Positions 9,401-17,669 of a stretch of DNA of 64,000 nucleotides are shown here, piece by piece. The stretch covers positions 62,001-126,000 of the forward strand of contig JAAYUD010000088.1 in the NCBI GenBank assembly GCA_012517855.1. Direction: 5' to 3'. How positions within the stretch are numbered: the stretch's first letter is position 1; each line of letters starts with the position of its first letter. Below the pieces are notes generated by a model, which did not search any database, was not told the origin of the DNA, and saw nothing but the letters and a program-made list of their open reading frames with translations. The position numbers and the translations under genes are program-made. Origin of the DNA: Bacteroidales bacterium (lineage in GTDB: Bacteria; Bacteroidota; Bacteroidia; Bacteroidales; Bacteroidaceae).

Positions 9401-9658
9401 GACCTATATATAAAGAGCGGCGATTATATGCGTCTTAAAATTGCACAAATCGGTTACACATTACCACAAAGGCTAACAACTAAATTTTCTATTCAGAACC
9501 TACGACTCTATGTCTCGGCCGAAAATCTCTTCACACTAACAGGATATAACGGTTTTGACCCTGAAGTAGCATCAGGTGGTTATACAACAATAGGTATCGA
9601 CCGAGGTGTTTATCCGCAGTCACGTACGATATCTCTTGGAGCTAATATTACTTTCTAA
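6467..9658 (+). CDS. SusC-like TonB-dependent outer-membrane transporter
   Basis: The 1063-residue protein has a signal peptide (MKKIISILFLLGMYLSTFGQ), a carboxypeptidase-regulatory-like domain at about 22-95 (IEGTVNDGSTNEPLIGVNV), the linker LNEVVVIGYG, a TonB plug at about 115-225 (RIEDVLKGKISGVQI, IRGIGTINNSEPLYVVDGMP, DAASAAIYGTRGANGVI) and a C-terminal 22-strand barrel ending in a typical terminal strand (RTISLGANITF). It imports oligosaccharides across the outer membrane using TonB energy, together with the SusD lid encoded 18 bases downstream. The neighbouring GH16 and GH5 genes suggest a beta-glucan substrate. Length and all signature motifs are normal for the family. Confidence 0.97.
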   Translation: MKKIISILFLLGMYLSTFGQNVLIEGTVNDGSTNEPLIGVNVVVKGNANIGTATDMNGSFKLKAPAKSTLIFTYVGYLTKEVQATKGKMKIMMTEDSKSLNEVVVIGYGIQKKSVVTAAISKVTSDELNAAKPSRIEDVLKGKISGVQITQSSGQPGSDSKVRIRGIGTINNSEPLYVVDGMPVDGGINYLNPSDVASVEILKDAASAAIYGTRGANGVILVTTKSGSKGKATVSYNVSYGWQNPWTHKSVLDAKEYMVIMNEESLNDGGSAIYSNKQIAEAGKGTDWQKETFYKNAPVQDHQLSINGGTDKMQYYLSFGYFKQDGIVGGNHGKSNYERYSLRTNSNYTVFETKERNFLNKLDVGVNVAYSRVNSTGVETNSEYGSVLGSALAFSPLVSVYANKADAATILAAHPYAVQDSRGVFSLPPDGFQEIANPLGMLNQPSSGKNNSDKFVGTFYAKLDLLPGLSFKSSYGFDLAFWGYDTYTMPYYLASQGKYQDYSTVQSEMNRGYKWQVENVLTYNKRFLDKHNLTVVLGQSAQRYTYRNLGGNDRDLLETDPMKANINSCIADEKLSVLWGGTGGYNNASLASYFGRVDYNFDERYMVQLTVRRDGSSHFGPSHKWATFPAVSIGWNVLNEPYLKNHPDWFNALKVRASWGKNGNEAIGNFTYASLMSGGQNYYFGGGYSVNTADPSKVGETGGSMQYGSSPGALANKDVKWEESEQIDLGFDASFFNNALTFSTDYYKKKTNGMLMTVQIPSYVGQSAPTGNVGKMQNWGLEFELGWKSHIKDLNYSIKGNASYLHNKLIHLGTASGSAIYESAGASGVGDIVKGQDGMVWPFFYGYKTNGIFQNANEVSSYVNSKGEMLQPEAKPGDVRFVDVTKDGTIDSNDRVKIGKGMPDWTYGFTITADWKGFDVNLLFQGTVGNDIFDFSQRGDIPRMNRPTWILDRWHGEGTSNSIPRMTSANPNKNWRCSDLYIKSGDYMRLKIAQIGYTLPQRLTTKFSIQNLRLYVSAENLFTLTGYNGFDPEVASGGYTTIGIDRGVYPQSRTISLGANITF

Positions 9659-9676
9659 CCACAAAAATTCATAGAA

Positions 9677-11218
9677 ATGAAAACATATAAATTATTAACA
9701 TCAGCCATTTTTCTAGCAGGGGCATTAACAATATCCTCTTGCAGTGATGACTTTCTGACTTCAAAACCAACAGAAAGTCAGCAAGCAGGAGCACCGGCAA
9801 CAGAAAGTGCAATTCTTTCAAACCTCGGTGCAGCCTATCAGATATTACTTTTCGACAGCTATGCCGATAACAACTATAATGCAGTGTTGCTAATGTCGGA
9901 TCTCCGCTCAGATGATATATGGAAAGGTGGAGGTTCTGCCGGAGATCAACAGCAATTATATTCTCTCTCGCAATTCACATCTACTTCAAACGAAACACTC
10001 AATGGATTGTGGAGTATTTATTATTCTGGAATCGCACGTTGCAATAATGTTATTATGGCTTGTGCAAATGCTGTAAATGTGCCAAGCACTAAATTAAAAC
10101 AATATAATGCAGAAGCTCATTTCCTACGAGCATACTATACACATTTGCTCTGGAAGTTTTGGGGAAATATCCCTTATTTCGAAAAACCTCTAGATGCTCC
10201 ATATATGGCTAAACAACTTACAGCCGACGAAGTGTATGCAAAAATTATGGCCGATTTGGATGTTGCCTGTGAAGATGGTGCAATGGCAATGACAACAACA
10301 GGAAATGATCTTGGCCGCGTCAATCGTGCAGCAGCACTCATGTTAAGAGCCAGGGTCGTAATGTATCAAAAAGACACTAGCAAATATCCCCAAATCACTC
10401 AAGATATGGCAGACATTATCAGTAGCAATAACTATTCACTGATGAGCGATTTTGCCGGGATGTGGACAGATGCCGGTGAATTCTGCAAAGAGTCTATTTT
10501 TGAAACAAATCAGATACCAATAGGTAAAACATGGTCAAGCGGCTGGCAAGGTTACGGAACAAACCTTCCTGCATTTATTTCGCCAAACGGTCTTTCTGCA
10601 GGTAATAAGACAGGAGACTTCAAAGGTGGTTGGGGATTTGGTCCCGTTCGCGAATCCACGTACAAAATCTTCGAAGATGGTGATATACGTCGCGATGCCT
10701 CTATCAACCATTTCGAGTCGTCACAGTATACGGCACGTTTTCAAGACACCGGTTATTTTCAAGCTAAATATGCTGCTCGCGTAGGTTACAATCCACAAGG
10801 AGATGTCGATCTTAATTATTGCAACAATCTACGCCTCTTCCGGTACGCAGAAACATTATTGAATTATGTGGAATTAATTAAAATGGATGGTCAGACTGAG
10901 GTAAACAATATCACAGCACAAAGTTGCTTCAACCAAATTAGACAAAGAGCTTTTGGTTCAAAAACCGCTCCTGACGAAGAAATGAATGCAAACAACATCA
11001 AGCTGGAGCGCCGTCGTGAATTTGTTGGAGAAGGAATGCGCTTCTGGGATTTAGTTCGTTGGGGAGATGCTCCTACAGTACTCACAGAAAACATATCAGC
11101 ATTTAACTCTGTCCGTACTTTCTCCGATTGGATGAAATACTTGCCAATCCCGCAATCTGAATTGGACAAGACAAAAGGTACTCAATTCGAGTTGAAACAA
11201 AATGGAAGTTGGAAATAA
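9677..11218 (+). CDS. SusD-like glycan-binding lipoprotein
   Basis: The 513-residue protein starts with a lipoprotein signal (MKTYKLLTSAIFLAGALTISSC; lipidated Cys22) followed by SDDFLTSKPTESQ, the usual SusD N-terminus. The RagB/SusD fold is indicated by NAEAHFLRAYYTHLLWKFWG, by NRAAALMLRARVVMYQ and by the C-terminal ERRREFVGEGMRFWDLVRWG and YLPIPQSELD. It forms the lid over the SusC barrel at the cell surface and captures oligosaccharide. It lies between SusC and a PKD surface lipoprotein in the same operon, so it is probably the second gene of the SusC transcript. Confidence 0.97.
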   Translation: MKTYKLLTSAIFLAGALTISSCSDDFLTSKPTESQQAGAPATESAILSNLGAAYQILLFDSYADNNYNAVLLMSDLRSDDIWKGGGSAGDQQQLYSLSQFTSTSNETLNGLWSIYYSGIARCNNVIMACANAVNVPSTKLKQYNAEAHFLRAYYTHLLWKFWGNIPYFEKPLDAPYMAKQLTADEVYAKIMADLDVACEDGAMAMTTTGNDLGRVNRAAALMLRARVVMYQKDTSKYPQITQDMADIISSNNYSLMSDFAGMWTDAGEFCKESIFETNQIPIGKTWSSGWQGYGTNLPAFISPNGLSAGNKTGDFKGGWGFGPVRESTYKIFEDGDIRRDASINHFESSQYTARFQDTGYFQAKYAARVGYNPQGDVDLNYCNNLRLFRYAETLLNYVELIKMDGQTEVNNITAQSCFNQIRQRAFGSKTAPDEEMNANNIKLERRREFVGEGMRFWDLVRWGDAPTVLTENISAFNSVRTFSDWMKYLPIPQSELDKTKGTQFELKQNGSWK

Positions 11219-11238
11219 ACCATCAAATTGATAATAAC

Positions 11239-12747
11239 ATGAAAAAGTTTATTAATTCTATATTTTGGATGTTGTGCGCTGTCGTAGCACTAACTTCTTG
11301 CAGCGCAGAAGACGGAGATACAGGACACAGTCTCGGCAATATAGCGTCAATTACTGCTGATCAGATAACCTTCAGCCAGACACCATCGTCAACGAGCAAA
11401 AACGTTATTACTTTTGCCAATACGACCAAGATAAATGGTGTTTATTCCGTGAAATGGGACTTAGGTAATGGCACAACAGGAAATACATCAAATCTTACAG
11501 GAAACTACCCTCTTGCCGGTAGTTACAATGTTACTCTCACGATTACGACTGCTGACGGAGCCAGTGCTTCTAAGACAGAAGTTCTCACTTTAGATACCAG
11601 CGACTATACACTAATCAATACCCCTAATTATGTACATCTGACCGGAAGTCAAACCCCAGATAAAAGCAGAACTTGGGTACTAGACCAATACAACAATTAT
11701 GCTGCACGAATAGCCAAAGCTACAGGCTTAGCTATTAATGGCCACGAAGGTTTAGGACCGGAAGGTAGTTATGGACAATCTTGGTGGGCTGCAAAAGCCG
11801 ATGAGAAAAATACATGGACACTCTATGCACACAAATTTACTTTCACTCTTGATGGACTGAAAGTACATATTGCCAATCAAGGCACAGGTTACGGACGAAA
11901 AGCCTGCGCTACAGCAGGAGGATTCACTGTATCTTCAACAAGTGGCGATGATTGCCTTTTCAGTTATTCGGGAGGTGATTATACATTCTCACCGCTTGAC
12001 GAAACCGGTAAATATCCTTCATTCACCCTCTCGAGCAATGGATTCTTAGGATATTATTGTGGGTCACAGAAGTACGAAATACTCTATTTGGACGATGAAT
12101 GTATGGCTCTACGTGTAGATGATACTATTGAAGGGCAAGATTGGGTATTTGTTTTCTGCCGTGACGATCTGAATGTGGCAGCCCCTCCAATAGTCAAAAA
12201 GCCCCAAGCAGTGCCTTTGAGTGAGGACTTCGAGTCTGGAACTCTCACTGTACCTTTTGTCAGTCAAGATATGGGTACTCGTACAGGAATCACTGATAAT
12301 ATTGCTCCTAGTGATAACAACAATACATCATCCAAAGTTTTTCGTTATCAGAAATCGACCTCATTTTATAGTAACATCTATTTTGTAGCCCCAACATATA
12401 AGTTCGATTTATCGAAACAGAATAAAATTACACTAAAAGTATTTATTCCTTCGTTTAATGACTACACTTCCGATTGGGCAGTAGCAGGGGATTGGATTAC
12501 CAACAAAAAGCTACAAAACAAAGTGGCTGTGAAACTACAAAACACGGACGATGGAGACAATGCGTGGCAAACACAAACTGAAATTGACAAAACAGATATA
12601 CCATTTAACACATGGGTAACACTTACTTTCGATTTCAGTAGTGTGTCACAAAACACTAATTACGACAAAATTGTTATTCAATTAGGTGGTGAAGGTCATG
12701 CGGGACAAGGTATATTCTATCTTGACGATTTTTCCTTCTCTGAATAA
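11239..12747 (+). CDS. PKD-domain surface glycan-binding lipoprotein (SGBP-like)
   Basis: I start at the ATG at 11239 because it begins a good lipoprotein signal (MKKFINSIFWMLCAVVALTSC; Cys21); an in-frame ATG at 11209 would overlap the SusD gene. A PKD-like domain covers about 45-125 (YSVKWDLGNGTTGN..., GSYNVTLTITTADG), and the C-terminal about 170 residues (LSEDFESGTLTVPF ... YDKIVIQLGGEG.GIFYLDDFSF) look like a jelly-roll carbohydrate-binding module. The position directly after SusD and before a GH16 enzyme is where such loci encode the second surface glycan-binding protein. A specific ligand cannot be read from the sequence; beta-glucan is inferred from context. Confidence 0.85.
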   Translation: MKKFINSIFWMLCAVVALTSCSAEDGDTGHSLGNIASITADQITFSQTPSSTSKNVITFANTTKINGVYSVKWDLGNGTTGNTSNLTGNYPLAGSYNVTLTITTADGASASKTEVLTLDTSDYTLINTPNYVHLTGSQTPDKSRTWVLDQYNNYAARIAKATGLAINGHEGLGPEGSYGQSWWAAKADEKNTWTLYAHKFTFTLDGLKVHIANQGTGYGRKACATAGGFTVSSTSGDDCLFSYSGGDYTFSPLDETGKYPSFTLSSNGFLGYYCGSQKYEILYLDDECMALRVDDTIEGQDWVFVFCRDDLNVAAPPIVKKPQAVPLSEDFESGTLTVPFVSQDMGTRTGITDNIAPSDNNNTSSKVFRYQKSTSFYSNIYFVAPTYKFDLSKQNKITLKVFIPSFNDYTSDWAVAGDWITNKKLQNKVAVKLQNTDDGDNAWQTQTEIDKTDIPFNTWVTLTFDFSSVSQNTNYDKIVIQLGGEGHAGQGIFYLDDFSFSE

Positions 12748-12758
12748 TCCTATAACTC

Positions 12759-13895
12759 ATGAATAAGTACCAAATGATAAATACTTGGCTACTGTCTCTG
12801 GTTCTCTTTACCGGATGCGGGAGTTCCAATTCGGACAACGGAGGGGGGACGCCCCCCTCCCCTTCCGATGCGGGAAATATAACACTATCCCAATCATCAT
12901 TATCGCTAACGGCCGATGCTACCGATAATTCTACAATAATAGTGACGTCAGATAACGATTGGAATGTTACATCGGACCAAACATGGTGTATTCCCTCTCC
13001 TACAAACGGACATAATGGGCAAACCTCTTTGAAAATAGCTACACTATCCAATAAAACAGGTAGTGAGCGTAATGCGACCCTTTCCTTTTACATTAAAGAG
13101 ACAAAAAAGGCTACACTTACAATCAAACAAGCGACGCTCCCTATCGAAAATTATGTGCCAAGTGGATATAATCTAGTATGGTCTGACGAATTTAATGCGG
13201 CGAGACAGAGTGATGGGAAACCTAGTTTGCCCAACTCAACAGACTGGAGCTACGAAACCGGCAATGGAGGTTGGGGAAACCATGAGCTAGAAAATTATAT
13301 CGCCGGATTCTCAAGCAAAGACACTTGTGCAGTAATTTCTGACGGGACACTTAAAATAATTGCTAAAAAGGTTGGAACGCAAGTACTCTCCATTCGTATG
13401 AACACACAAAAAAGCTGGACTTATGGATACTTTGAAGCACGTCTAAAATTACCTACAGGAAAAGGTACGTGGCCTGCTTTCTGGATGATGCCCAAAAACT
13501 TCACCGCCTGGCCGGACGATGGAGAAGTAGACATTATGGAAGAAGTAGGATACCATCCCAACTATGTATCATCAAGCATTCATTGTGCTGCATACAACCA
13601 TACATTAGGGACACAAAAGACAGCAGAGAACTATTGTGCTACGGCGCAGTCGGATTTCCATATCTATGGATGCTTGTGGACAACAGATTATATAAAGTTC
13701 TATGTTGACGGTGTAAATACACTTACATTTCCAAACGATAACACGGGCAACAAAAGCACTTGGCCTTTCAATGCTCCTTTCTACTTAAAGCTAAATTTAG
13801 CATGGGGTGGAGATTGGGGCGGTGCCCAAGGAGTAGACGAATCGATATTACCCGCTACTTACGAGATTGATTATGTGAGAGTTTATCAAAAATAA
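12759..13895 (+). CDS. BACON-GH16 endo-beta-glucanase lipoprotein (laminarinase/lichenase type)
   Basis: The 378-residue product has a lipoprotein signal (MNKYQMINTWLLSLVLFTGC; Cys20), a Gly/Pro/Ser linker, a BACON domain at about 40-130 (ITLSQSSLSLTADAT, SDNDWNVTSD, ATLSFYIKE, ATLTIKQ) and a GH16 domain from about 138 to the end (YNLVWSDEFN, ENYIAGFSS, YGYFEARLKLPTGKGTWPAFWMM, YYVRVYQK-like C-terminus). The catalytic EVDIMEE signature gives nucleophile Glu256, Asp258 and acid/base Glu261. The form with the extra Met in the motif is that of laminarinases and lichenases. It should hydrolyse beta-1,3 or mixed-linkage beta-glucan at the cell surface, supplying SusC/SusD. Exact linkage preference is not readable. 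Confidence 0.92.
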   Translation: MNKYQMINTWLLSLVLFTGCGSSNSDNGGGTPPSPSDAGNITLSQSSLSLTADATDNSTIIVTSDNDWNVTSDQTWCIPSPTNGHNGQTSLKIATLSNKTGSERNATLSFYIKETKKATLTIKQATLPIENYVPSGYNLVWSDEFNAARQSDGKPSLPNSTDWSYETGNGGWGNHELENYIAGFSSKDTCAVISDGTLKIIAKKVGTQVLSIRMNTQKSWTYGYFEARLKLPTGKGTWPAFWMMPKNFTAWPDDGEVDIMEEVGYHPNYVSSSIHCAAYNHTLGTQKTAENYCATAQSDFHIYGCLWTTDYIKFYVDGVNTLTFPNDNTGNKSTWPFNAPFYLKLNLAWGGDWGGAQGVDESILPATYEIDYVRVYQK

Positions 13896-13911
13896 CAGGC
13901 TTCAATAGGTA

Positions 13912-13971
13912 AGAAGGTGCATCAAAGGTTTCATAACTCTATAATGATTTATATGATGCACCTTCTTTTTT
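13912..13971 (+). terminator. Stem-loop between the GH16 and GH5 genes
   Basis: AGAAGGTGCATCA (13912-13924) pairs with TGATGCACCTTCT (13954-13966), followed by a T-run. The 29-base loop is large for a terminator. It may reduce read-through into the GH5 gene or protect the 3' end of the SusC-GH16 message. Confidence 0.65.
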
Positions 13972-14002
13972 AAAACATCAATTTACAATCAGAATTTGTA
14001 AT

Positions 14003-15244
14003 ATGAAAAAAATATATATTATATTTCTCATCCTTATCATCCCGTTAGGTATTAACGCTCAAAAGGTTTTGAACAAGCCTTATTCCAAGAGTGAATTCAT
14101 ATATATCAAAGGTCCAAACCTTTTTTCTCCAAATGGTAAGAAATTCTTCATTATGGGAACCAACCTTGGTAATTGGCTAAATCCCGAAGGCTATATGTTT
14201 AAATTTACCAAAACCAACTCTGCTCATTTCATCAATGAAATGTTTTGCCAAATGGTCGGGCCTGATTTCATAGCACAATTCTGGAAATCTTTCAAAGATA
14301 ACTATATTACGCGAGAAGATATTCGATTCATCAAAAGTACAGGTGCCAATACGATCCGATTGCCTTTTCATTATAAACTTTTTACCGACCAAGATTATAT
14401 GGGGCTGACATCTCAGCAAGACGGGTTTGCGAGAATAGACAAATTGGTAGGTTGGTGCAAAGAGTTTGGTCTACATCTTATATTGGATATGCACGATGCT
14501 CCCGGAGGACAAACAGGAGATAATATTGATGACAGTTACGGCTACCCTTGGTTGTTTGAAAGCGTCCAAAGCCAACAACTTCTTTGTAATATATGGCAAC
14601 GAATTGCTAGACATTATAAAAACGAACCGACAATCTTAGGCTATGAATTGCTCAATGAACCGATACCTCATTATCTAACAAATAAAGAGACATTAAATGC
14701 AAAGCTGGAATCCATTTACAAGATGGCAACTGCAGCCATACGCAAAGAGGATAAAAATCATATTATCCTAATTGGTGGAGCACAATGGAATAGTAATTTT
14801 AAGCCATTTAGAGATTCAAAGTTTGACAGCAAACTCATATATACCTGCCATCGCTATGGCGGCGACCCGACAAAAGCAGCCATTCAAGAATTTATAAATT
14901 TCAGAGACAGCGTTAATCTTCCTATGTACATGGGAGAAATCGGACACAACACAGATGCATGGATGTCAGCATTTTGTAAAGTAATGAAGGAGAATAACAT
15001 AGGATATACCTTCTGGCCCTACAAACTAATGGGAGAACAATGTTTTGTAGGAATCAAAGAACCAACAGATTGGAACATGGTAACTACTTTTTCCGAATCA
15101 CAACGCGATACTTACGAAAACATCCGCAATAATCGCCCTCAACAAGCTGTAGTTCGAAAAGCGATGAAAGATTTCATAGAAGCGTGCAAATTCAAAAACT
15201 GTAATATACAGAACGAATATATCAATGCATTACAAATGAAATAG
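14003..15244 (+). CDS. Secreted GH5 beta-glucanase (exo-1,3-glucanase-like)
   Basis: The 413-residue protein has a type I signal peptide (MKKIYIIFLILIIPLGINAQ) and a single GH5 (beta/alpha)8 domain. Signature segments are GTNLGNWLNPEGY, GANTIRLPFHY, LILDMHDAPGGQ, the acid/base motif ELLNEP (Glu219) and the nucleophile motif YMGEIGH (Glu312). NLGNWL and DMHDAPG are also seen in exo-1,3-beta-glucanase-like GH5 enzymes. No lipobox is visible, so it is probably periplasmic and trims oligosaccharides imported by SusC/SusD. It is the last gene of the locus and ends before a strong bidirectional terminator. The GH5 subfamily is not assigned. Confidence 0.88.
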   Translation: MKKIYIIFLILIIPLGINAQKVLNKPYSKSEFIYIKGPNLFSPNGKKFFIMGTNLGNWLNPEGYMFKFTKTNSAHFINEMFCQMVGPDFIAQFWKSFKDNYITREDIRFIKSTGANTIRLPFHYKLFTDQDYMGLTSQQDGFARIDKLVGWCKEFGLHLILDMHDAPGGQTGDNIDDSYGYPWLFESVQSQQLLCNIWQRIARHYKNEPTILGYELLNEPIPHYLTNKETLNAKLESIYKMATAAIRKEDKNHIILIGGAQWNSNFKPFRDSKFDSKLIYTCHRYGGDPTKAAIQEFINFRDSVNLPMYMGEIGHNTDAWMSAFCKVMKENNIGYTFWPYKLMGEQCFVGIKEPTDWNMVTTFSESQRDTYENIRNNRPQQAVVRKAMKDFIEACKFKNCNIQNEYINALQMK

Positions 15245-15267
15245 ATTAGCTTTTTGTCAAAATAAAG

Positions 15268-15303
15268 ACGCCCGATTAGGTTAACTAAATCGGGCGTTAT
15301 TTA
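15268..15303. terminator. Bidirectional terminator between the GH5 gene and recQ
   Basis: ACGCCCGATT (15268-15277) pairs with AATCGGGCGT (15288-15297) with T-rich sequence on both sides. It lies between convergent genes. Confidence 0.85.
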
Positions 15304-15336
15304 TCAACACATTAATGTGTCTTCATCCAAAAGTTA

Positions 15337-17517
15337 CTAATTAGCCATTTCCGAAATAAATTTAATACGTACCAAGCGAATTTCCTCTTCAGTGAAATCA
15401 CTACCCAATTCATCCATAGCATCGCTTATTTTATCCGTCGTAGATTCTTTAAAATAGTCGTAAATATCAAGCATGTGGTCTTCATCCATTATCTCGTTCA
15501 AGAAATAATCAATATTTAGTTTAGTGCCCGAATAGACAATAGCTTCTATTTCCTCCAGCAACTCATCAAACTCAATACCTTTAGAAAGAGCTATATCGTC
15601 AAGTGCAACTTTACGGTCGATAGCTTGTATGATAGAAACCTTCAGCTTTGATTTATTAGCAACAGTACGTACACGTAAATCTTCGGGACGTTCTATTTCA
15701 TTCTCTTCACAATGTTTTTTAATGAGTTCACAAAATTCAGTTCCATATCTCTTAGCCTTTCCCTGTCCTACTCCCGGAATATTTTGCAATTCCTCCAATG
15801 TAATAGGATATATAGTAGCCATTGATTCTAGAGAAGGATCTTGAAAGATAACATAAGGAGGAACACCAAGATGTTTTGACATTTTCTTACGAAGATCTTT
15901 CAGCATCGAGTAAAGTGCAGGGTCAACAGCACAGCTACCACCTCCACGAGCCGGAGCCTCTTCTTCTGTTTCTTCAAAATCATTATCTTTCGTTATCTTA
16001 AACGAAATAGGCTTTTGCAAAAACTTCCTACCCTTATTCGTCACTTTCAGTATACCGTAGTTTTCGACTTCTTTACTAAGGTATCCGGCTATAAGAGCTT
16101 GATGAATGACAGCATTCCATGTTTTGTCCTCTTCGCCCATGCCAGAGCCGAAACATTCCAAGTCTTCATGCAAATGAGCTGTCACTTCGGAAGTTTCACG
16201 ACCCTGAAGAATATCAATCACATAGTCGGCTTTAAAGTTCTCTTTCAAAGCAATAATAGCTTCAATAACAGTACAAAGCATTTCTTGCGCTTCAACCTGC
16301 TTCTTTGGATTCAAACAATTATCACAATTGCCACAATTTTCCTCATTATATTCTTCGCCAAAATAATGGAGCAGTGTCTTGCGGCGACAGACAGACGACT
16401 CTGCATAATTGGCAGTTTCAAGCAACAACTGCTTACCTATTTCCTGTTCAGAGACAGACTTGCCCTGCATAAATTTTTCCAATTTCTGAATATCTTTATT
16501 CGAATAAAACGTTATACACTGACCCTCACCACCATCGCGCCCTGCACGACCGGTCTCCTGATAATACCCTTCCAAACTTTTTGGAATATCATAGTGTATA
16601 ACAAAACGCACATCCGGTTTATCAATACCCATGCCGAAAGCAATAGTAGCAACGATGACATTGATTTTTTCCATCAAAAAATCATCTTGGGTTTTACTTC
16701 GACTGGCACCATCCATACCAGCATGATAAGCCTGCGCACTGATTCCATTCGCACGAAGAATAGCAGCAAGTTCTTCAACCTTTTTACGACTCAGGCAATA
16801 GATAATACCAGATTTATCGGAATTATTCCGAATAAACTTTATGATATCTTTATCTACATTGATTGTTTTGGGACGAACTTCATAATACAAATTAGGCCTA
16901 TTAAACGAAGATTTGAAAACTATTGCATCGCTCATTCCTAAATTTTTTTGAATGTCATGCTGCACTTTAGGCGTAGCTGTCGCAGTCAAAGCAATAACCG
17001 GAGCTTTACCTATTTCATTTATTATCGGACGTATCCGACGATATTCCGGACGGAAATCATGTCCCCATTCGGAAATACAATGTGCCTCGTCAACAGCATA
17101 AAACGAAATCTTTACCGTTTTAAGAAATTCTACATATTCGTCTTTTGTCAAAGACTCAGGAGCCACATATAGTAGTTTTGTCTTTCCGGTACGAATATCT
17201 TCTTTTACCTGCTCAATAGCACTTTTATTAAGTGATGAATTGATAAAATGAGCGATACCATCTTCTTCACTGAAATTGCGCATGGCATCGACCTGATTCT
17301 TCATCAATGCTATAAGCGGAGAGATTACAATCGCTGTACCTTCCATCAACAAGGACGGTAATTGATAACACAACGACTTACCCCCTCCTGTAGGCATCAG
17401 CACAAACGTATCGTTTCCTTCCAATAAGTTTTCAATAATGGCCTCTTGATTACCTTTAAATTTATCAAATCCAAAATTTTTCTTTAATTGTTCTAACAGT
17501 TGATTTTTCTCTGTCAT
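15337..17517 (-). CDS. recQ: ATP-dependent DNA helicase RecQ
   Basis: The 726-residue protein carries helicase motif I (LMPTGGGKSLCYQLP), the DEAH box (VDEAHCISEWGHDFRPEYRR), motif VI (YYQETGRAGRDG), the RecQ zinc-binding cysteines (CRRKTLLHYFGEE....CGNCDNC), an RQC winged helix and an HRDC domain at about 540-605 (YSMLKDLRKKMSKHLGVPPYVIF ... IPGVGQGKAKRYG). An extra C-terminal helix-turn-helix-like region makes it longer than E. coli RecQ (about 610 residues), as is usual for Bacteroidetes. It unwinds DNA in 3'-5' direction for recombination and fork repair. It has its own upstream -7 box and shares the terminator at 15268 with the GH5 gene. Confidence 0.96.
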   Translation of the reverse strand: MTEKNQLLEQLKKNFGFDKFKGNQEAIIENLLEGNDTFVLMPTGGGKSLCYQLPSLLMEGTAIVISPLIALMKNQVDAMRNFSEEDGIAHFINSSLNKSAIEQVKEDIRTGKTKLLYVAPESLTKDEYVEFLKTVKISFYAVDEAHCISEWGHDFRPEYRRIRPIINEIGKAPVIALTATATPKVQHDIQKNLGMSDAIVFKSSFNRPNLYYEVRPKTINVDKDIIKFIRNNSDKSGIIYCLSRKKVEELAAILRANGISAQAYHAGMDGASRSKTQDDFLMEKINVIVATIAFGMGIDKPDVRFVIHYDIPKSLEGYYQETGRAGRDGGEGQCITFYSNKDIQKLEKFMQGKSVSEQEIGKQLLLETANYAESSVCRRKTLLHYFGEEYNEENCGNCDNCLNPKKQVEAQEMLCTVIEAIIALKENFKADYVIDILQGRETSEVTAHLHEDLECFGSGMGEEDKTWNAVIHQALIAGYLSKEVENYGILKVTNKGRKFLQKPISFKITKDNDFEETEEEAPARGGGSCAVDPALYSMLKDLRKKMSKHLGVPPYVIFQDPSLESMATIYPITLEELQNIPGVGQGKAKRYGTEFCELIKKHCEENEIERPEDLRVRTVANKSKLKVSIIQAIDRKVALDDIALSKGIEFDELLEEIEAIVYSGTKLNIDYFLNEIMDEDHMLDIYDYFKESTTDKISDAMDELGSDFTEEEIRLVRIKFISEMAN

Positions 17518-17575
17518 ATTCTAATAACTTCTTTTACCCAATTCAAAATTTAAAGTCGATATATACTATTAGAAA

Positions 17576-17606
17576 CAAAGTTATAAACAACTTTGAATAT
17601 AGCAAG
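17576..17606 (-). promoter_or_regulatory. Promoter of recQ
   Basis: On the minus strand the -7 box TAACTTTG is at 17583-17576 and a near -33 box (CTTG) at 17606-17603, spaced 19 bases. The predicted start is about 50 bases before the recQ ATG. Confidence 0.55.
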
Positions 17607-17630
17607 CAATTTTTAGAGAAATATTTTATA

Positions 17631-17659
17631 AAAAAAGAAGAGCTCTTTTGAGTTCTTCC
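17631..17659 (-). terminator. Terminator downstream of clpX
   Basis: On the minus strand GAAGAACTC pairs with GAGCTCTTC (one mismatch) around a 4-base loop and is followed by TTTTTT. It lies 10 bases after the clpX stop codon. Confidence 0.7.
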
Positions 17660-17669
17660 TTTTTCTATT

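Noticed and set aside
6467-15244. SusC locus as recently transferred island
   Set aside because: No integrase, tRNA or direct-repeat boundary is visible, and base composition looks like that of the neighbours by eye.
16015-16941. Long open frame (308 codons) on the plus strand inside recQ
   Set aside because: It lies wholly within recQ on the opposite strand, and its Phe/Ile/Thr-rich translation is the mirror of a real gene.
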